DNA from: Mycobacterium paragordonae
GTDB taxonomy: Bacteria; Actinomycetota; Actinomycetes; Mycobacteriales; Mycobacteriaceae
Direction of reading: 5' to 3'
DNA: 64,000 bases
Assembly (NCBI RefSeq): GCF_003614435.1
Contig: NZ_CP025547.1
Coordinates: forward strand, 186,001-250,000
In this document: piece after piece, positions 35,044 through 44,044 of the stretch
How positions within the stretch are numbered: the first letter of the stretch is position 1
How the letters are laid out: every line of letters begins with the position of its first letter
Made by a program: the position numbers and the translations under genes
Notes under the pieces: model-generated
What the model saw: the letters and a program-made list of their open reading frames with translations, nothing else
Database searches by the model: none
What the model was told of the DNA's origin: nothing

Positions 35044-35425
35044 CTAGGTCTTGATGACGCACACGGATCTCAAGTCCGCGCCGCAATCCGGTGCCGCCGA
35101 TCTCGTCCGGCGGATCCCACTCCTGGATCGCCCGGTCACCTTGGTGACCTAGTTCCGTGGCTCTCGCCGACGCCTTAGCGGATTTGACCCAGGCGTGCCG
35201 CCATTTGCCCTTCGGATGCAGGCTCCACTTCTGGTACTCGACGATGTCCTTCACGGCGATGTACACGTCCGCAACGGTTTTGCCGCCCCACATCCGCCAC
35301 ACCGCTGAATGGCGCCCTGGCTTGCCGACGACGAACCGGATGCCCTTCGGCCCCGGCAAAACCAAGTCAGAAGTGCGGCCTTGCTCGTCGCGGAGTTTGA
35401 CGACCATCGGTGGGATCGAAGGCAT
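35044..35425 (-). pseudogene. 5' part of hypothetical gene split by IS1182
   Basis: The first 127 codons of a gene interrupted by the IS: MVVKLRDEQGRTSDLVLPGP, GKPGRHSAVWRMWGGKTVAD, YQKWSLHPKGKWRHAWVKSA and EIRVRHQDL before the insertion. The healed product (with 32873-33267) is a 258-residue soluble protein of unknown family. It lies 87 bp downstream of the PIN-like gene on the same strand, so both were probably cotranscribed. Confidence 0.75.
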
Positions 35426-35512
35426 TATCCGCTATCCCCCTCTACGAACTCCTCGACACATCTCTACGGGATACATGAGGGCGCCATCGTGTCAGCGCGC
35501 CATCCCCGAAGG

Positions 35513-36625
35513 TCACTGCCCCGCCGAAGGCAGGGCATCGATAACGTCGGCCAAGTCGTCAGGTTTACGCGGCATCTCGGTTTTGAAAACTGACAGTTCC
35601 CGACAGCTGATCACCTTGTCCCGCATAGCCTTATCGGTGAACACGATGTCGCAGTAGGGCACCGCGACCGATAGCGCGTCGATGTCGTGGATGTCGTTGG
35701 GGGTCCACACGTGCTGGGCGTTCTTGTGGTAAATCGTCTTCAGCGACACTGCCACACGCGTGGACGGCATGCGATCGCTGATGTCGCGGATTTGGGTGCG
35801 ATCGATCTCATCGAAGGCACTTGCCGAGGTCCCGGCGATCGCCGTGTTGATTACGTCAAGAAGCTCGATGCTCATTTCCCGCGCGCCGACCACATCCCGC
35901 AGATTTCCTTGCCGCAACGCAGGATCGGCATTGAGCAGCGTCACAAGTTCTTGTTCCTGCTCGGCGCGCTTCGTCAAGATGTTGCGCCAACCGGCGAGGG
36001 AATACCCTGCGGCCTGCAACTGGGGATCCTCGTGGTCGTCGGGGCCGGTGAGCAGCGCACGCTCGGCCCACAGCTCCAAACTTGCCCACGCGTCGTTACC
36101 GGGATCGATACCTATCCCTTGGCAGATCTGCCTGGCGATCGCGTCCGCATCCGGCGCGTTGGTGATCAGGCCACCCCGCATGCCGAACGCCCACAGCAGG
36201 CTCGGCCCGATGAGGCCGATCGGACTGCGGGACGGGATGGATACTCCAGGAAGCTCGTCGAATGCGGACTCGACCTCAAGCCTTTGGAGTTGCGGCCGCC
36301 CAAGGAGATAGGAGAACCCCGACAGCTGTTCCATCACCGCGACACGGGCACGGCGACGACTGACATCGGCGATGTTGTAGAGCTCGATCGCTGCCGTGGA
36401 CGACAGCGGGAACAATGCTCTACCTTCGCTTCTGGCCCGGCGGCAGGCTTCCAGGACACGCGCGTAGCCAGCAGGCGCCGTATTACCCGCATCTACCTCG
36501 GCCATGTTGATCCACCCCAGCATGTCGAGATAGACAAGCGCCGGTGGTCGAGGGGGCAGGACCAGATTCCTCGGCCAGATCACATCGTCGCGAATCGCAT
36601 ATGTGGCGGCCACGGCACATACCAC
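35513..36625 (-). CDS. PIN-like domain protein, 370 aa
   Basis: A soluble protein of 370 residues. The N-terminal ALVYLDMLGWINMAEVD and the C-terminal NDIHDIDALSVAVPYCDIVF with TDKAMRDKVI form the acidic strand-helix segments of PIN-like nucleases, separated by about 280 mostly helical residues, unlike the compact VapC toxins. Such long PIN-like proteins occur in defence islands. It starts at GTG 36625 in a frame without better upstream signals. The next gene downstream is the IS-split 258-residue gene. Confidence 0.65.
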   Translation of the reverse strand: MVCAVAATYAIRDDVIWPRNLVLPPRPPALVYLDMLGWINMAEVDAGNTAPAGYARVLEACRRARSEGRALFPLSSTAAIELYNIADVSRRRARVAVMEQLSGFSYLLGRPQLQRLEVESAFDELPGVSIPSRSPIGLIGPSLLWAFGMRGGLITNAPDADAIARQICQGIGIDPGNDAWASLELWAERALLTGPDDHEDPQLQAAGYSLAGWRNILTKRAEQEQELVTLLNADPALRQGNLRDVVGAREMSIELLDVINTAIAGTSASAFDEIDRTQIRDISDRMPSTRVAVSLKTIYHKNAQHVWTPNDIHDIDALSVAVPYCDIVFTDKAMRDKVISCRELSVFKTEMPRKPDDLADVIDALPSAGQ

Positions 36626-36749
36626 CTCCCTACGTTCATAACGGCCTTGGTCATGCTCCTCGCGGTCGCTTCATGGGTCAACTCAATTTCGGCGTGCGAT
36701 CCCGTGCCACAACACGCACACGCACATCTGCCCGCGGGTACGTCATCGC

Positions 36750-36945
36750 TCACCGCGCCAGGTTCCGTCCATCGATCGCTCGGGCTTGTGGGAAGGGGTT
36801 GCGGTCGATCTCGGCGATGTCGTCGACGAATAGCCGCCCTGGCCCCTCGTAGAGATTCCGCGGGCCGGCGGCGAATTCCTCGGCATCGACGCCGAACTCG
36901 GCCAGCTCGAGGTGCAAGTCATTGGCGTCTTTGATCGCGGGGGCG
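36750..36945 (-). pseudogene. Start-less C-terminal fragment (primase/helicase-like?)
   Basis: A minus-strand frame without a usable start reads IVAPAIKDANDLHLELAEFG, VDAEEFAAGPRNLYEGPGRL and FVDDIAEIDRNPFPQARAID before a stop. KDANDLHL resembles the end of Toprim/primase domains in mobile-element replication proteins. It ends 125 bp before the PIN-like gene. Confidence 0.4.
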
Positions 36946-36955
36946 ACAATGAGCC

Positions 36956-38731
36956 ATGACGTCCAGCACTACCCAGACGTGTTCCACCGAGGGGTGTTCG
37001 AACCCCGCAGCGTTCGGCACACGCACGAAGCCGTCATGGTGCGCGACCTGTATCGACGAGATCCTGCGCGTCGGGGGCATGAGGGGTCTTGAACCTGTTG
37101 CCAAGGCGAACGCGTTCACACTCATGGAGTGTCTGACCTGCGGGACGCGGGCGCATCACAAGCTCGACTACGTCGTCGGAAACAACTCTTCGAAACTGGC
37201 TACCTGCCGTGCGTGCCATTGGCGGGACTGGGCAGCCATGCAGCGCTCCCACCTGCAGCGGCCCGCACCGTCGATCGACGATGCGCGTGCCCACGCCGAG
37301 GCCCACGGCTACGAGTACCTTGGCCCGCTCACCTCGCCGTCGCTGGCCGACGACCCCCACCATGTCCGATGCCGGCAGTGCCAGAAGTTGTCGGCCGAGC
37401 GGCTCGGCGACATCGGGTTCGGCTGCGCCTGCTCGCGCAACGGGAAGTCGGCCTCGAAGGCGACGGTGAGTACAGCCAAGGCGCGCCAACGCGCCGCGCT
37501 GTTCAAAGACTCCGGCACCGAGGCGCTTACTTGGTGGGACCACACGGTGAACTCGCAGGCCGACTTCGACACGGCGTCGAAGGCCGCCACACGCGTAGTG
37601 GCATGGGTATGTCCAACCTGCTCGTGTGAGTTCACTTGCTCGGTCAGGGAAATGGTCGAGCACCCGCAGTGCCCATCCTGCGAGGACGAGCGGCGAGCCG
37701 CCTGGCGGAACGAGTACGACGCGCTCAAGGCGACGGCGGTCGCCGACCATCCGATGCTCGCTGCGGCGTGGGACGACCCAGCGGATCCGCGGAGAGTCCC
37801 GATCGCCGGCGGATGGGAACTGCGGCGGTTCAGATGCACCAACGGACATCGCCCACGGATCAGTCCGTACACGTTCTTGCAATCTGGCTGTCCGCACTGC
37901 CGATCTGCCGAGACCAGGAAGTCCAAGGCCACGTCGACGCTCGCGCAGGAGCACCCTGAGGTCGCAGCGCAGTGGCACCCCACGCGGAACGGGAAGCTGA
38001 CTCCAGACGCCGTCGTCCACACTTCGAAGCGGTCGGTGTGGTGGCGCGACGCCGCGTGCGGACACGAGTGGGAAGAGTCAGTGCGCGACAGAAACAAGTA
38101 CCAGCGTTATCTGTGCCCACAGTGCCGCACGATCCTCGACTCGCTCGCCTATCAGTTCCCGCTGTTGGCGAACGAGTGGTCTCCTCGAAACCCGGTGACT
38201 GCCTGGCACGTGCGGCCGAACGGAACGACCTTATTCGCCCCCGAATGGGTCTGCTCGAACGATCCGACCCACCTGTGGATAGCGACTCTGACCTCGCGGA
38301 CCAACGGCAGCGACTGCCCCGAATGCCGTGAGACAGGCAAGTCGAAAGTCGAACTCGATCACCTCGCCGCGGCGCATGAGATCTTCGGCAAAGCCCGGTC
38401 AGGGGTCAAGCTGCGGTCCATCGACTTCACCCGTCGGCCGACGTGGACGGCCGACATCACCGTTCCGCTCCCGGACTCACGGACTCTGGTGATCGAGTAC
38501 GACGGCGGCTATTGGCACAAGGACAAGGTCGATATCGACCGCGCCAAGAGTCTGGACCTGGTCGCTGGGGGCTACCGAGTGGTGCGGCTCAGGGAGCATC
38601 CGCTGCGGTCGTTGGAAATCAACGACCCGCGGTATTCAGAGCTCGTCGTCTACGCGACCGCCCCGGACCCGCAGGCCACCGCGGTACTTATCAAGGAACT
38701 GATCGAGGCGGATGCAGAGGCCTGGACATGA
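36956..38731 (+). CDS. Zinc-ribbon array fused to PD-(D/E)xK/Vsr-like nuclease
   Basis: A 591-residue protein. At least seven CxxC pairs spread over residues 50-470 (ECLTCGTRAHH, ATCRACHWRDW, RCRQCQKL, VCPTCSC, QCPSCEDE, GCPHCRSA, LCPQCRT, DCPECRE) resemble the treble-clef zinc-ribbon domain (DUF4379 type), with repeated HPxLAAxWD-like linkers. The last 120 residues have the Vsr/DUF559-type endonuclease core: WTADITVPLPDSRTLVIEYD, GGYWHKDK and YRVVRLREHPL. The predicted role is a nucleic-acid-targeting nuclease, probably in defence. Starts at 36956; it is divergent from the PIN-like gene. Confidence 0.8.
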   Translation: MTSSTTQTCSTEGCSNPAAFGTRTKPSWCATCIDEILRVGGMRGLEPVAKANAFTLMECLTCGTRAHHKLDYVVGNNSSKLATCRACHWRDWAAMQRSHLQRPAPSIDDARAHAEAHGYEYLGPLTSPSLADDPHHVRCRQCQKLSAERLGDIGFGCACSRNGKSASKATVSTAKARQRAALFKDSGTEALTWWDHTVNSQADFDTASKAATRVVAWVCPTCSCEFTCSVREMVEHPQCPSCEDERRAAWRNEYDALKATAVADHPMLAAAWDDPADPRRVPIAGGWELRRFRCTNGHRPRISPYTFLQSGCPHCRSAETRKSKATSTLAQEHPEVAAQWHPTRNGKLTPDAVVHTSKRSVWWRDAACGHEWEESVRDRNKYQRYLCPQCRTILDSLAYQFPLLANEWSPRNPVTAWHVRPNGTTLFAPEWVCSNDPTHLWIATLTSRTNGSDCPECRETGKSKVELDHLAAAHEIFGKARSGVKLRSIDFTRRPTWTADITVPLPDSRTLVIEYDGGYWHKDKVDIDRAKSLDLVAGGYRVVRLREHPLRSLEINDPRYSELVVYATAPDPQATAVLIKELIEADAEAWT

Positions 38732-39107
38732 GCCTTGAGCGTCCGCGAACTGGGGCAGGCTGATCCGGCCGCGGGACGGGAGCTGTGGCCCACCCGGGAT
38801 CGCCGCCGGCCAATGACGCAAGTTCCGCACCCACCGCGTAGACGGCTTGATCAGTCACCTCGAACGGAAAGTCCGCTATGAAGTGCTCACCGAGCTGCGC
38901 TACTCGCGACTGCGACGGAGAGTCAATGCCTTCCGGGGACCCGTAGGCTCCACGTACCGCGGAGACTACGGGACGACGGACTGGACTTACACGTTTACGT
39001 GAATTGAACAGTCGATCCCTCGGCACTACAACGGCCGGTCGGTGGTGCGAACGGACACAACAGGCGTCGTCGTTCCGCCTTCCTATCGATAAGCCGCGCT
39101 CTTGGAA
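38732..39107. other. Intergenic, no firm gene
   Basis: About 375 bp. A minus-strand frame (to 39026) contains QSRVAQLGEHFIADFPFEVT and DQAVYAVGAELASLAG, which looks protein-like but has no start signals or recognised family. Confidence 0.4.
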
Positions 39108-40355
39108 TTACAGCCAGTACGACCTCGCATCCTCAGTCGCATGCTCGGGTTCCTTCCAGCCCGCATTGGCCGGATGCGTCTGCCAGAAGCGGCGTAACAG
39201 CTCTACTGACGTCGTCACATCCCGCAGCAGCGAAGCCTGGTGATGCACGAAGGTCGCGTTAGTCACGTTCTCTCTCAACGCGTGTGCCGGCTTCTGACGT
39301 AAGCGCCTGACATTGCGTAGCGGCTCGAGGACCTCGCTGCGGGCAGATTCAGAAACTCCGAAGCGCTCCAGCGTTAGATCGAGGCGATTGAGACTGCCGA
39401 TGAGTTCGTCCGCATCATTCCTTCGATCGATGCCGAGTTCATCGAACGCCTTGTGTCGTAGATTGTCCGACAGCAGCTTGTCAAGCTGATGGACAAACGA
39501 GTCAAACTCGCTTTGCGATGGCCGCAGAATCCATCCGAGACCATCGGGTCTGTCCACCGTAGAAACTAGATCTACTCGATGAGCATCCGCGAACAGTTTG
39601 TTCAGCGTCTTGAGCTCGAAGAAGAAGCGTTCGAACGGGCCCATCCCGTCGGGCCAGTGCCCCATTTGCGAACCCCACCAGATGTGATGCGGCGCAACGT
39701 CTGGTCCCGGCTCAACCTCGTAGGTGCTCCATCGCAGCTGATGAGCGGAGTTGAGTTTACAAAGATCAACGTAGAATGCGCACACAAGACGCCGGATTTC
39801 GGAGTCCGGATCATCCTTGTCAAACTTGGATAGGTCGTATGCGAATCCGACATGGTCAATAGCGGTCTTATCGGCTTCAGGCTCTGATTCATCGATGTAA
39901 AGGTCGTCGTTCAGCCAGATATCGACGCCGTAGTCGTTAAACCTAAACACGAAACGAGGATCATTCCGGTACGGCTCCAGAACGTCGTACCGGAAGAAGG
40001 CAAGCTCAAGTGCTCCTTTGCCCTCGGCCATCCGGCGATGATAGGGGCGATCCTTGTATCGATCGCTAAAGTCATAATCCTTCATCGCCACCGCAGTCGG
40101 ATACAGGCACACCATGTATTCGTTGTTTTTTATCCGCTGCAGTGAATCGACCTGATCTTCGATCGAACGCCCGGATGGCCATGGGCGGATATGGGGGTTC
40201 ATATAGTCTTCGTCGCTGACAACCTGAACGAGGCCTTGCCGAACCAGCTCAGAAGCCGCATCGACGTCAATTTTATCTGGCTCGTAAATTGGTAGACCAT
40301 TGAAGTCGCGAGAATCTAGGTAGAACGAAATAATATTCGCGAGCAGATCATCCAT
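39108..40355 (-). CDS. Hypothetical protein with HEPN-like C-terminus, 415 aa
   Basis: A soluble 415-residue protein in DNA less GC-rich than the host average, suggesting transfer. The N-terminal half is rich in Asp and aromatic residues (IYEPDKIDVDAASELVRQGL, FRFNDYGVDIWLNDDLYID). The C-terminal third is helical with RNVRRLRQKPAHALRENVTN, where R-x4-H fits the HEPN ribonuclease motif, and a closing helix pair. The protein family is not recognised; HEPN is an inference from one motif and helical content. It stands alone, facing the nuclease gene. Confidence 0.6.
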   Translation of the reverse strand: MDDLLANIISFYLDSRDFNGLPIYEPDKIDVDAASELVRQGLVQVVSDEDYMNPHIRPWPSGRSIEDQVDSLQRIKNNEYMVCLYPTAVAMKDYDFSDRYKDRPYHRRMAEGKGALELAFFRYDVLEPYRNDPRFVFRFNDYGVDIWLNDDLYIDESEPEADKTAIDHVGFAYDLSKFDKDDPDSEIRRLVCAFYVDLCKLNSAHQLRWSTYEVEPGPDVAPHHIWWGSQMGHWPDGMGPFERFFFELKTLNKLFADAHRVDLVSTVDRPDGLGWILRPSQSEFDSFVHQLDKLLSDNLRHKAFDELGIDRRNDADELIGSLNRLDLTLERFGVSESARSEVLEPLRNVRRLRQKPAHALRENVTNATFVHHQASLLRDVTTSVELLRRFWQTHPANAGWKEPEHATEDARSYWL

Positions 40356-41100
40356 AACCCCATGATACCAATCCGTAGCAACTTGAAAGTCACGTTTTCA
40401 CACGGACTTGCAAAGGTTAAATAATATACGTGTCGCCATCCGTTCTCAGTATTGTTGGCCGTTTTATCACTAGATATGACTACCTACGGATTCATCGATT
40501 TTGTCCCGACAAGTCGCCGGCGTTATGTCGCCGAGCCGCGGGGGTAACGAGCGGTCGGGCGGCAACGCTTAGGGTGCACTGCCGCCAAGTCCTTGGCGGG
40601 TTCAACCAGCACCCGGGCTAGGGCGCCGGCACTAAGGCAACACGGCTGGTCGTGCACTGACCCGGGCACAGACCCCAGAAGCTGGCGGAGGTCCTGGCCG
40701 ACATCGACCTCGCAGGCGTTCGATGGTGCTGCTATCTCGATGAACCGGTCGCTAACTTCGCGGCAGTGGGGGGAGCAAGGCCGTGATGCTCTGCGCGGTC
40801 CACTGCAGGCCCCATCGGGCAGTCAGCAAACATCTCATGCCGCAGACCGATACAAGATCTGTCCCGGCCGCCGGTGGCGATCTGGCCAGCAGTCAGCACC
40901 TCTCCCCTGTCGCGTTTCACCCGATTCACTGCTGCGCATCGGGAGGAATCCGGCGGGATCGAATATGGCGGCTTACCAGTAAGCCATTGCACATCCGCTA
41001 TTTCTTTGCACAACACTGTATTTCGGATTTGCTGCCTGCGCCGATAACGTGCCCGGCTTCCGCATTACCCACGAGCGCAACCAGTGGGGTCGCGTCCTAA
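40356..41100. other. Intergenic, no supported gene
   Basis: About 745 bp between the HEPN-like gene and IS256. Short frames on both strands show no domain; 40356-40440 is AT-rich and may hold the promoter of the minus-strand gene. Confidence 0.5.
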
Positions 41101-42562
41101 AGCCGGTGTAAAAGGGGCCGGGCGTAGGTTCTGCTTCGAGACCGCCAAGTCATCGAAGGAAAGGACCTACGCCCGTGCCTGCACGAGTATCGCCGACCGA
41201 TCGTGTTCGCGCCAAGATCGACGAGTTGTTCGCCTCGGATCGTGAGTTGCCCGAGATCCTGGAGGAGGTGGCACGGCTGGGTGCGCAGTTGCTGATGCAG
41301 GCCGCGTTGGAGGCCGAGATTACCGAGTTCTTGGGCCGTGAGCGCTACCAACGCAGCGCCACCGCAGCAGACGCGCAGCCCGGTGCGCGTAACGGTTATC
41401 GGGCTGCGACGGTCAAGACCACTGCCGGTCCGATCACCCTGGAGCGGCCCAAGCTGCGCGGCACGACCGCCGCGTTCGCCTCACGGCTGTTCGGCAAGCA
41501 CGTCACCAAGACCAACGCGCTGGAATCGCTGGTGATCGCTTCGTTCGTGCGCGGGCTGTCGGTGCGCGATGTCGAAGCCACCCTCGCCGATGCGCTGGGT
41601 GATCAGGCCGCGATCTCGAAATCGACTGTCTCCCAGATATGTCAAGCCATCAAGACCGAGTACGACACCTGGGCGCGGCGCCCGCTCGGCGATGTGGTGC
41701 TCGATTACCTGTTCCTGGATGCCTCCTTCTTCCGGATGCATCCCGGCTCACCAGCCGAGCCGATCCTGGCCGCGTGGGGCATCACCACCGCCGGCAAGCC
41801 CATCTTCGTGGGCCTGGCCCCCGGAGTGGTGGAGTCCACCGACGCCTGGGCGGGTTTCCTGACCGATCTCACCGAGCGGGGGCTGGGGTGTCCGCTGCTG
41901 GTCGTCTCCGACGGCGCGGCCGGCCTGATCGCGGCGATCGAGCAGATCTTCCCGACCGCGCTGCGTCAACGCTGCCTGATTCACCGAGTCCGCAACGTGC
42001 TGGCCAAGATTCCCGCCGGGATGCAGGCCGAGATCCGCGACGGCTACTGGGCCTGCTTCGACACCGCCGAGGCCACCACCGAGGCCGGCCCCAACCTCGT
42101 CGAACTCATCGACGCCCGACTGGACGTGTTCGCGGCCCGCTACGCACCCACCTACCCCGCGGCGATGAAGATCCTGCTCACCGACCGCGCGGGCCTGACC
42201 GCTTACCTGCGGTTCCCGCCCGAACATCAGCACCGTATTCGGCATTCGAACTTCATCGAACGCACCTTCGGTGAAACCCGCCGCCGCACAAAGGTTATCG
42301 GTCGCTTCCCCGGCGAAACCAGCTGTGTCAGCATCGCCTGGGCCGTACTGGACCGCGCATCTCGCGGCTGGCGCGGACTCGCCATGACCCCGGCCGGGGT
42401 ACGCCAGCTCCAAGACCTACGCCGCAGCCTGCTGCACCCACCCCGACAACTACGGCCCCAGCACGCCCCAGACTCCGCGAGCAGCACCACCGAAGCCATC
42501 AGCGCAACGGCGTAACATCACCCACCGAAGCCAGAAGCTCCGAAGGACCATTTACACCGGAT
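41101..42562 (+). mobile_element. IS256-family element
   Basis: Ends are defined by imperfect inverted repeats containing CCGGTGTAAA (left near 41103, right near 42551-42560). No clear target duplication was seen. One intact transposase gene. Confidence 0.75.
41175..42515 (+). CDS. IS256-family (mutator) transposase
   Basis: A 446-residue transposase. MQAALEAEITEFLGRERYQR and RNGYRAATVKTTAGPITLER form the N-terminal part; VVLDYLFLDASFFRM, LLVVSDGAAGLIAAIEQIFP and RHSNFIERTFGETRRRTKVI supply the catalytic Asp, Asp and Glu; QRCLIHRVRNVLAKIP is the C-x2-H signature. Full length, likely functional. Confidence 0.95.
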   Translation: MPARVSPTDRVRAKIDELFASDRELPEILEEVARLGAQLLMQAALEAEITEFLGRERYQRSATAADAQPGARNGYRAATVKTTAGPITLERPKLRGTTAAFASRLFGKHVTKTNALESLVIASFVRGLSVRDVEATLADALGDQAAISKSTVSQICQAIKTEYDTWARRPLGDVVLDYLFLDASFFRMHPGSPAEPILAAWGITTAGKPIFVGLAPGVVESTDAWAGFLTDLTERGLGCPLLVVSDGAAGLIAAIEQIFPTALRQRCLIHRVRNVLAKIPAGMQAEIRDGYWACFDTAEATTEAGPNLVELIDARLDVFAARYAPTYPAAMKILLTDRAGLTAYLRFPPEHQHRIRHSNFIERTFGETRRRTKVIGRFPGETSCVSIAWAVLDRASRGWRGLAMTPAGVRQLQDLRRSLLHPPRQLRPQHAPDSASSTTEAISATA

Positions 42563-42622
42563 TACGGACGCCACCACCAGTGGCGGTCGATACCGTAAGC
42601 CCCAACTAGGGACCTTTGACCC

Positions 42623-42637
42623 TACCCCCGTTGGGTA
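42623..42637 (+). promoter_or_regulatory. RicR operator upstream of csp
   Basis: TACCC-CCGTT-GGGTA, exact consensus, 97 bp before the copper-storage gene and 53 bp before the small leader frame. Confidence 0.7.
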
Positions 42638-42690
42638 CCGCCGTGGGAGACTCTCTGAGCCAGCAAGCAGCGCTGGGAAGGGGTAAGGAA

Positions 42691-42744
42691 ATGACAACAA
42701 AAGTTTTACGATCGACGAGTAAGGAGATTGTGTCATGGCGGTAG
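42691..42744 (+). CDS. Possible 17-aa leader peptide overlapping csp start
   Basis: GGGGTAAGGAA precedes ATG 42691, which opens a 17-codon frame MTTKVLRSTSKEIVSWR whose stop lies ten bases inside csp. Such overlap could couple translation of csp. It may also be chance. Confidence 0.35.
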   Translation: MTTKVLRSTSKEIVSWR

Positions 42745-43052
42745 CGGCGAACCAGGCCTGCCTGGATGCCTGCGCGGAGTGTCAGGCGGCGTGTGAGGCG
42801 TGCGCGAACGGTTGCATCAACGAGGCGAAGATGGCCGATTGCGTCCGGTTATGCCTGGACTGCGCGGCGATTTGCGCGGCGTGTGTGACGCTGGTGTCCC
42901 GCGGGTCGCGATGGGCGGCTCAGTTGTGCCAGTTGTGCGCAGAGATTTGTGATGCGTGCGCGGCCGAGTGCGACAAGCACGACAACGATCACTGCCGCGC
43001 CTGCGCAGAGTCTTGTCGCCGCTGCGCTCAAGAATGCCGGGCGATGGCCTGA
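42735..43052 (+). CDS. Four-helix-bundle copper-storage protein (Csp-like)
   Basis: A 105-residue protein with 21 cysteines placed along helices as CxxxC (ACLDACAECQAACEACANGC, CVRLCLDCAAICAACVTL, QLCQLCAEICDACAAEC, CRACAESCRRCAQEC). In Csp proteins these line a four-helix bundle and bind many Cu(I) ions. There is no signal peptide, so it should be cytosolic (Csp3 type). AAGGAG precedes the ATG. A RicR operator lies upstream. A damaged copy is at 27929. Confidence 0.92.
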   Translation: MAVAANQACLDACAECQAACEACANGCINEAKMADCVRLCLDCAAICAACVTLVSRGSRWAAQLCQLCAEICDACAAECDKHDNDHCRACAESCRRCAQECRAMA

Positions 43053-43139
43053 TCGAACCAGGTCGGCCATGGATGAATCGCCCTGGTTCTGATGGAGGCT
43101 CTGATGTACCCCGGGTTTGACGGTGTCGCCGTATTGGTT

Positions 43140-43445
43140 TCAGGCCACGGGCTGGGTGGATTGATGTAGCAGTTCGAGCTCCTATCGGAGTGCGCATGCC
43201 GAGGGTGGAGTGACGCCGTTGGCGGTTGTGGAAGATCTCCAAGTATTCGAAAATAGCGTTGGCCAACTCGATCCGCGTCCTCCACCGCTTGCGGTTGAGA
43301 GTTCGGTTTGCATTCTGCCCCAAAAGGATTCGATCATCGCGTTGTCGTAGCGATCGCCGATCGATCCCATCGACGGCACCAGGCCCGACCGTTTGGCGCG
43401 ATCGGCGAAGGCCCAGGAGGTGAATTGGGCGGATTCAATCGGTGG
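43140..43445 (-). pseudogene. IS3-family OrfB C-terminal remnant
   Basis: Minus-strand frames read [40 protein letters not shown] and, after a frameshift, [37 protein letters not shown]. These are the second Asp/Glu and C-terminus of an IS3 transposase. It directly abuts the PPE fragment and csp. Confidence 0.85.
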
Positions 43446-43539
43446 TCGCAACACCGGCTTGGTGAAGCGAGTGTAGGTGTTCGGCGAAGGCTTCCGCAGG
43501 GGTTCGCCATCCGAGGGTTTTGCGTGGTCGGGTGCTCGG

Positions 43540-43715
43540 CAACTGGGCCCCTGCCACGCCCCGGTCTGCACCGCCCCCAGCAATGCGGTGAGTTCGGCTG
43601 CCACCTCAGCGTATTCGATGCTCAGCGACGAACACGCCGCCGCGGCCGCCAACAACGGCCCTGGCCCCGGACCGCTGCTCAGCAACGCCGAGTGCACTTC
43701 CGGCGGCGAGGCCAT
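43540..43715 (-). pseudogene. PPE N-terminal fragment (PPE4-like)
   Basis: ATG 43715 begins [40 protein letters not shown] and [18 protein letters not shown], then coding is lost at the IS3 remnant. The sequence resembles the start of PPE4 (ESX-3 linked). It lies 12 bp after the PE gene, the usual PE-PPE spacing. Confidence 0.8.
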
Positions 43716-43729
43716 TCACACCGGGGCGG

Positions 43730-44044
43730 TCACAACAGTCCGCGGCAAACTGGGTGCGACGACGCCGCGGGCCCAGCCCCGGTCGCGGTGCTGGTAGTTG
43801 ACCCAGCTACCCCGAGCCCGGAGCGACCGAGCCCGTGGACACCCCGTCGCGCCACCACCGCATGCTCGCCGCGGTGAACGCTGCAACCAGCTGCGCTGTG
43901 CAAAGGCACCGGGTCAGCCGCCGGCGGCGCCACCGCCGTGATCATCGGGCCGGCGCCGGAATACACGGGCGCCAGCCGGACGGTCAACGCTTCGGCAGCG
44001 GCACTGACGGCGGTCACCCGTTCGGGCACGACGCGCGATGCCAT
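43730..44044 (-). pseudogene. PE protein (PE5/PE29-like), frameshifted near C-terminus
   Basis: ATG 44044 begins with RVVPERVTAVSAAAEALTVR, then PMITAVAPPAADPVPLHSAA and GEHAVVARRGVHGLGRSGLG, resembling PE5 (Rv0285), which pairs with PPE4. After about residue 75 the match ends, apparently by a frameshift, and the tail is unrelated. With its PPE partner truncated, the pair is dead. Confidence 0.75.

Noticed and set aside
35687..36934. Plus-strand frame of 415 codons opposite the PIN-like gene
   Set aside because: Low-complexity Arg/His composition and no domain; the minus-strand gene has coherent PIN-like strands.
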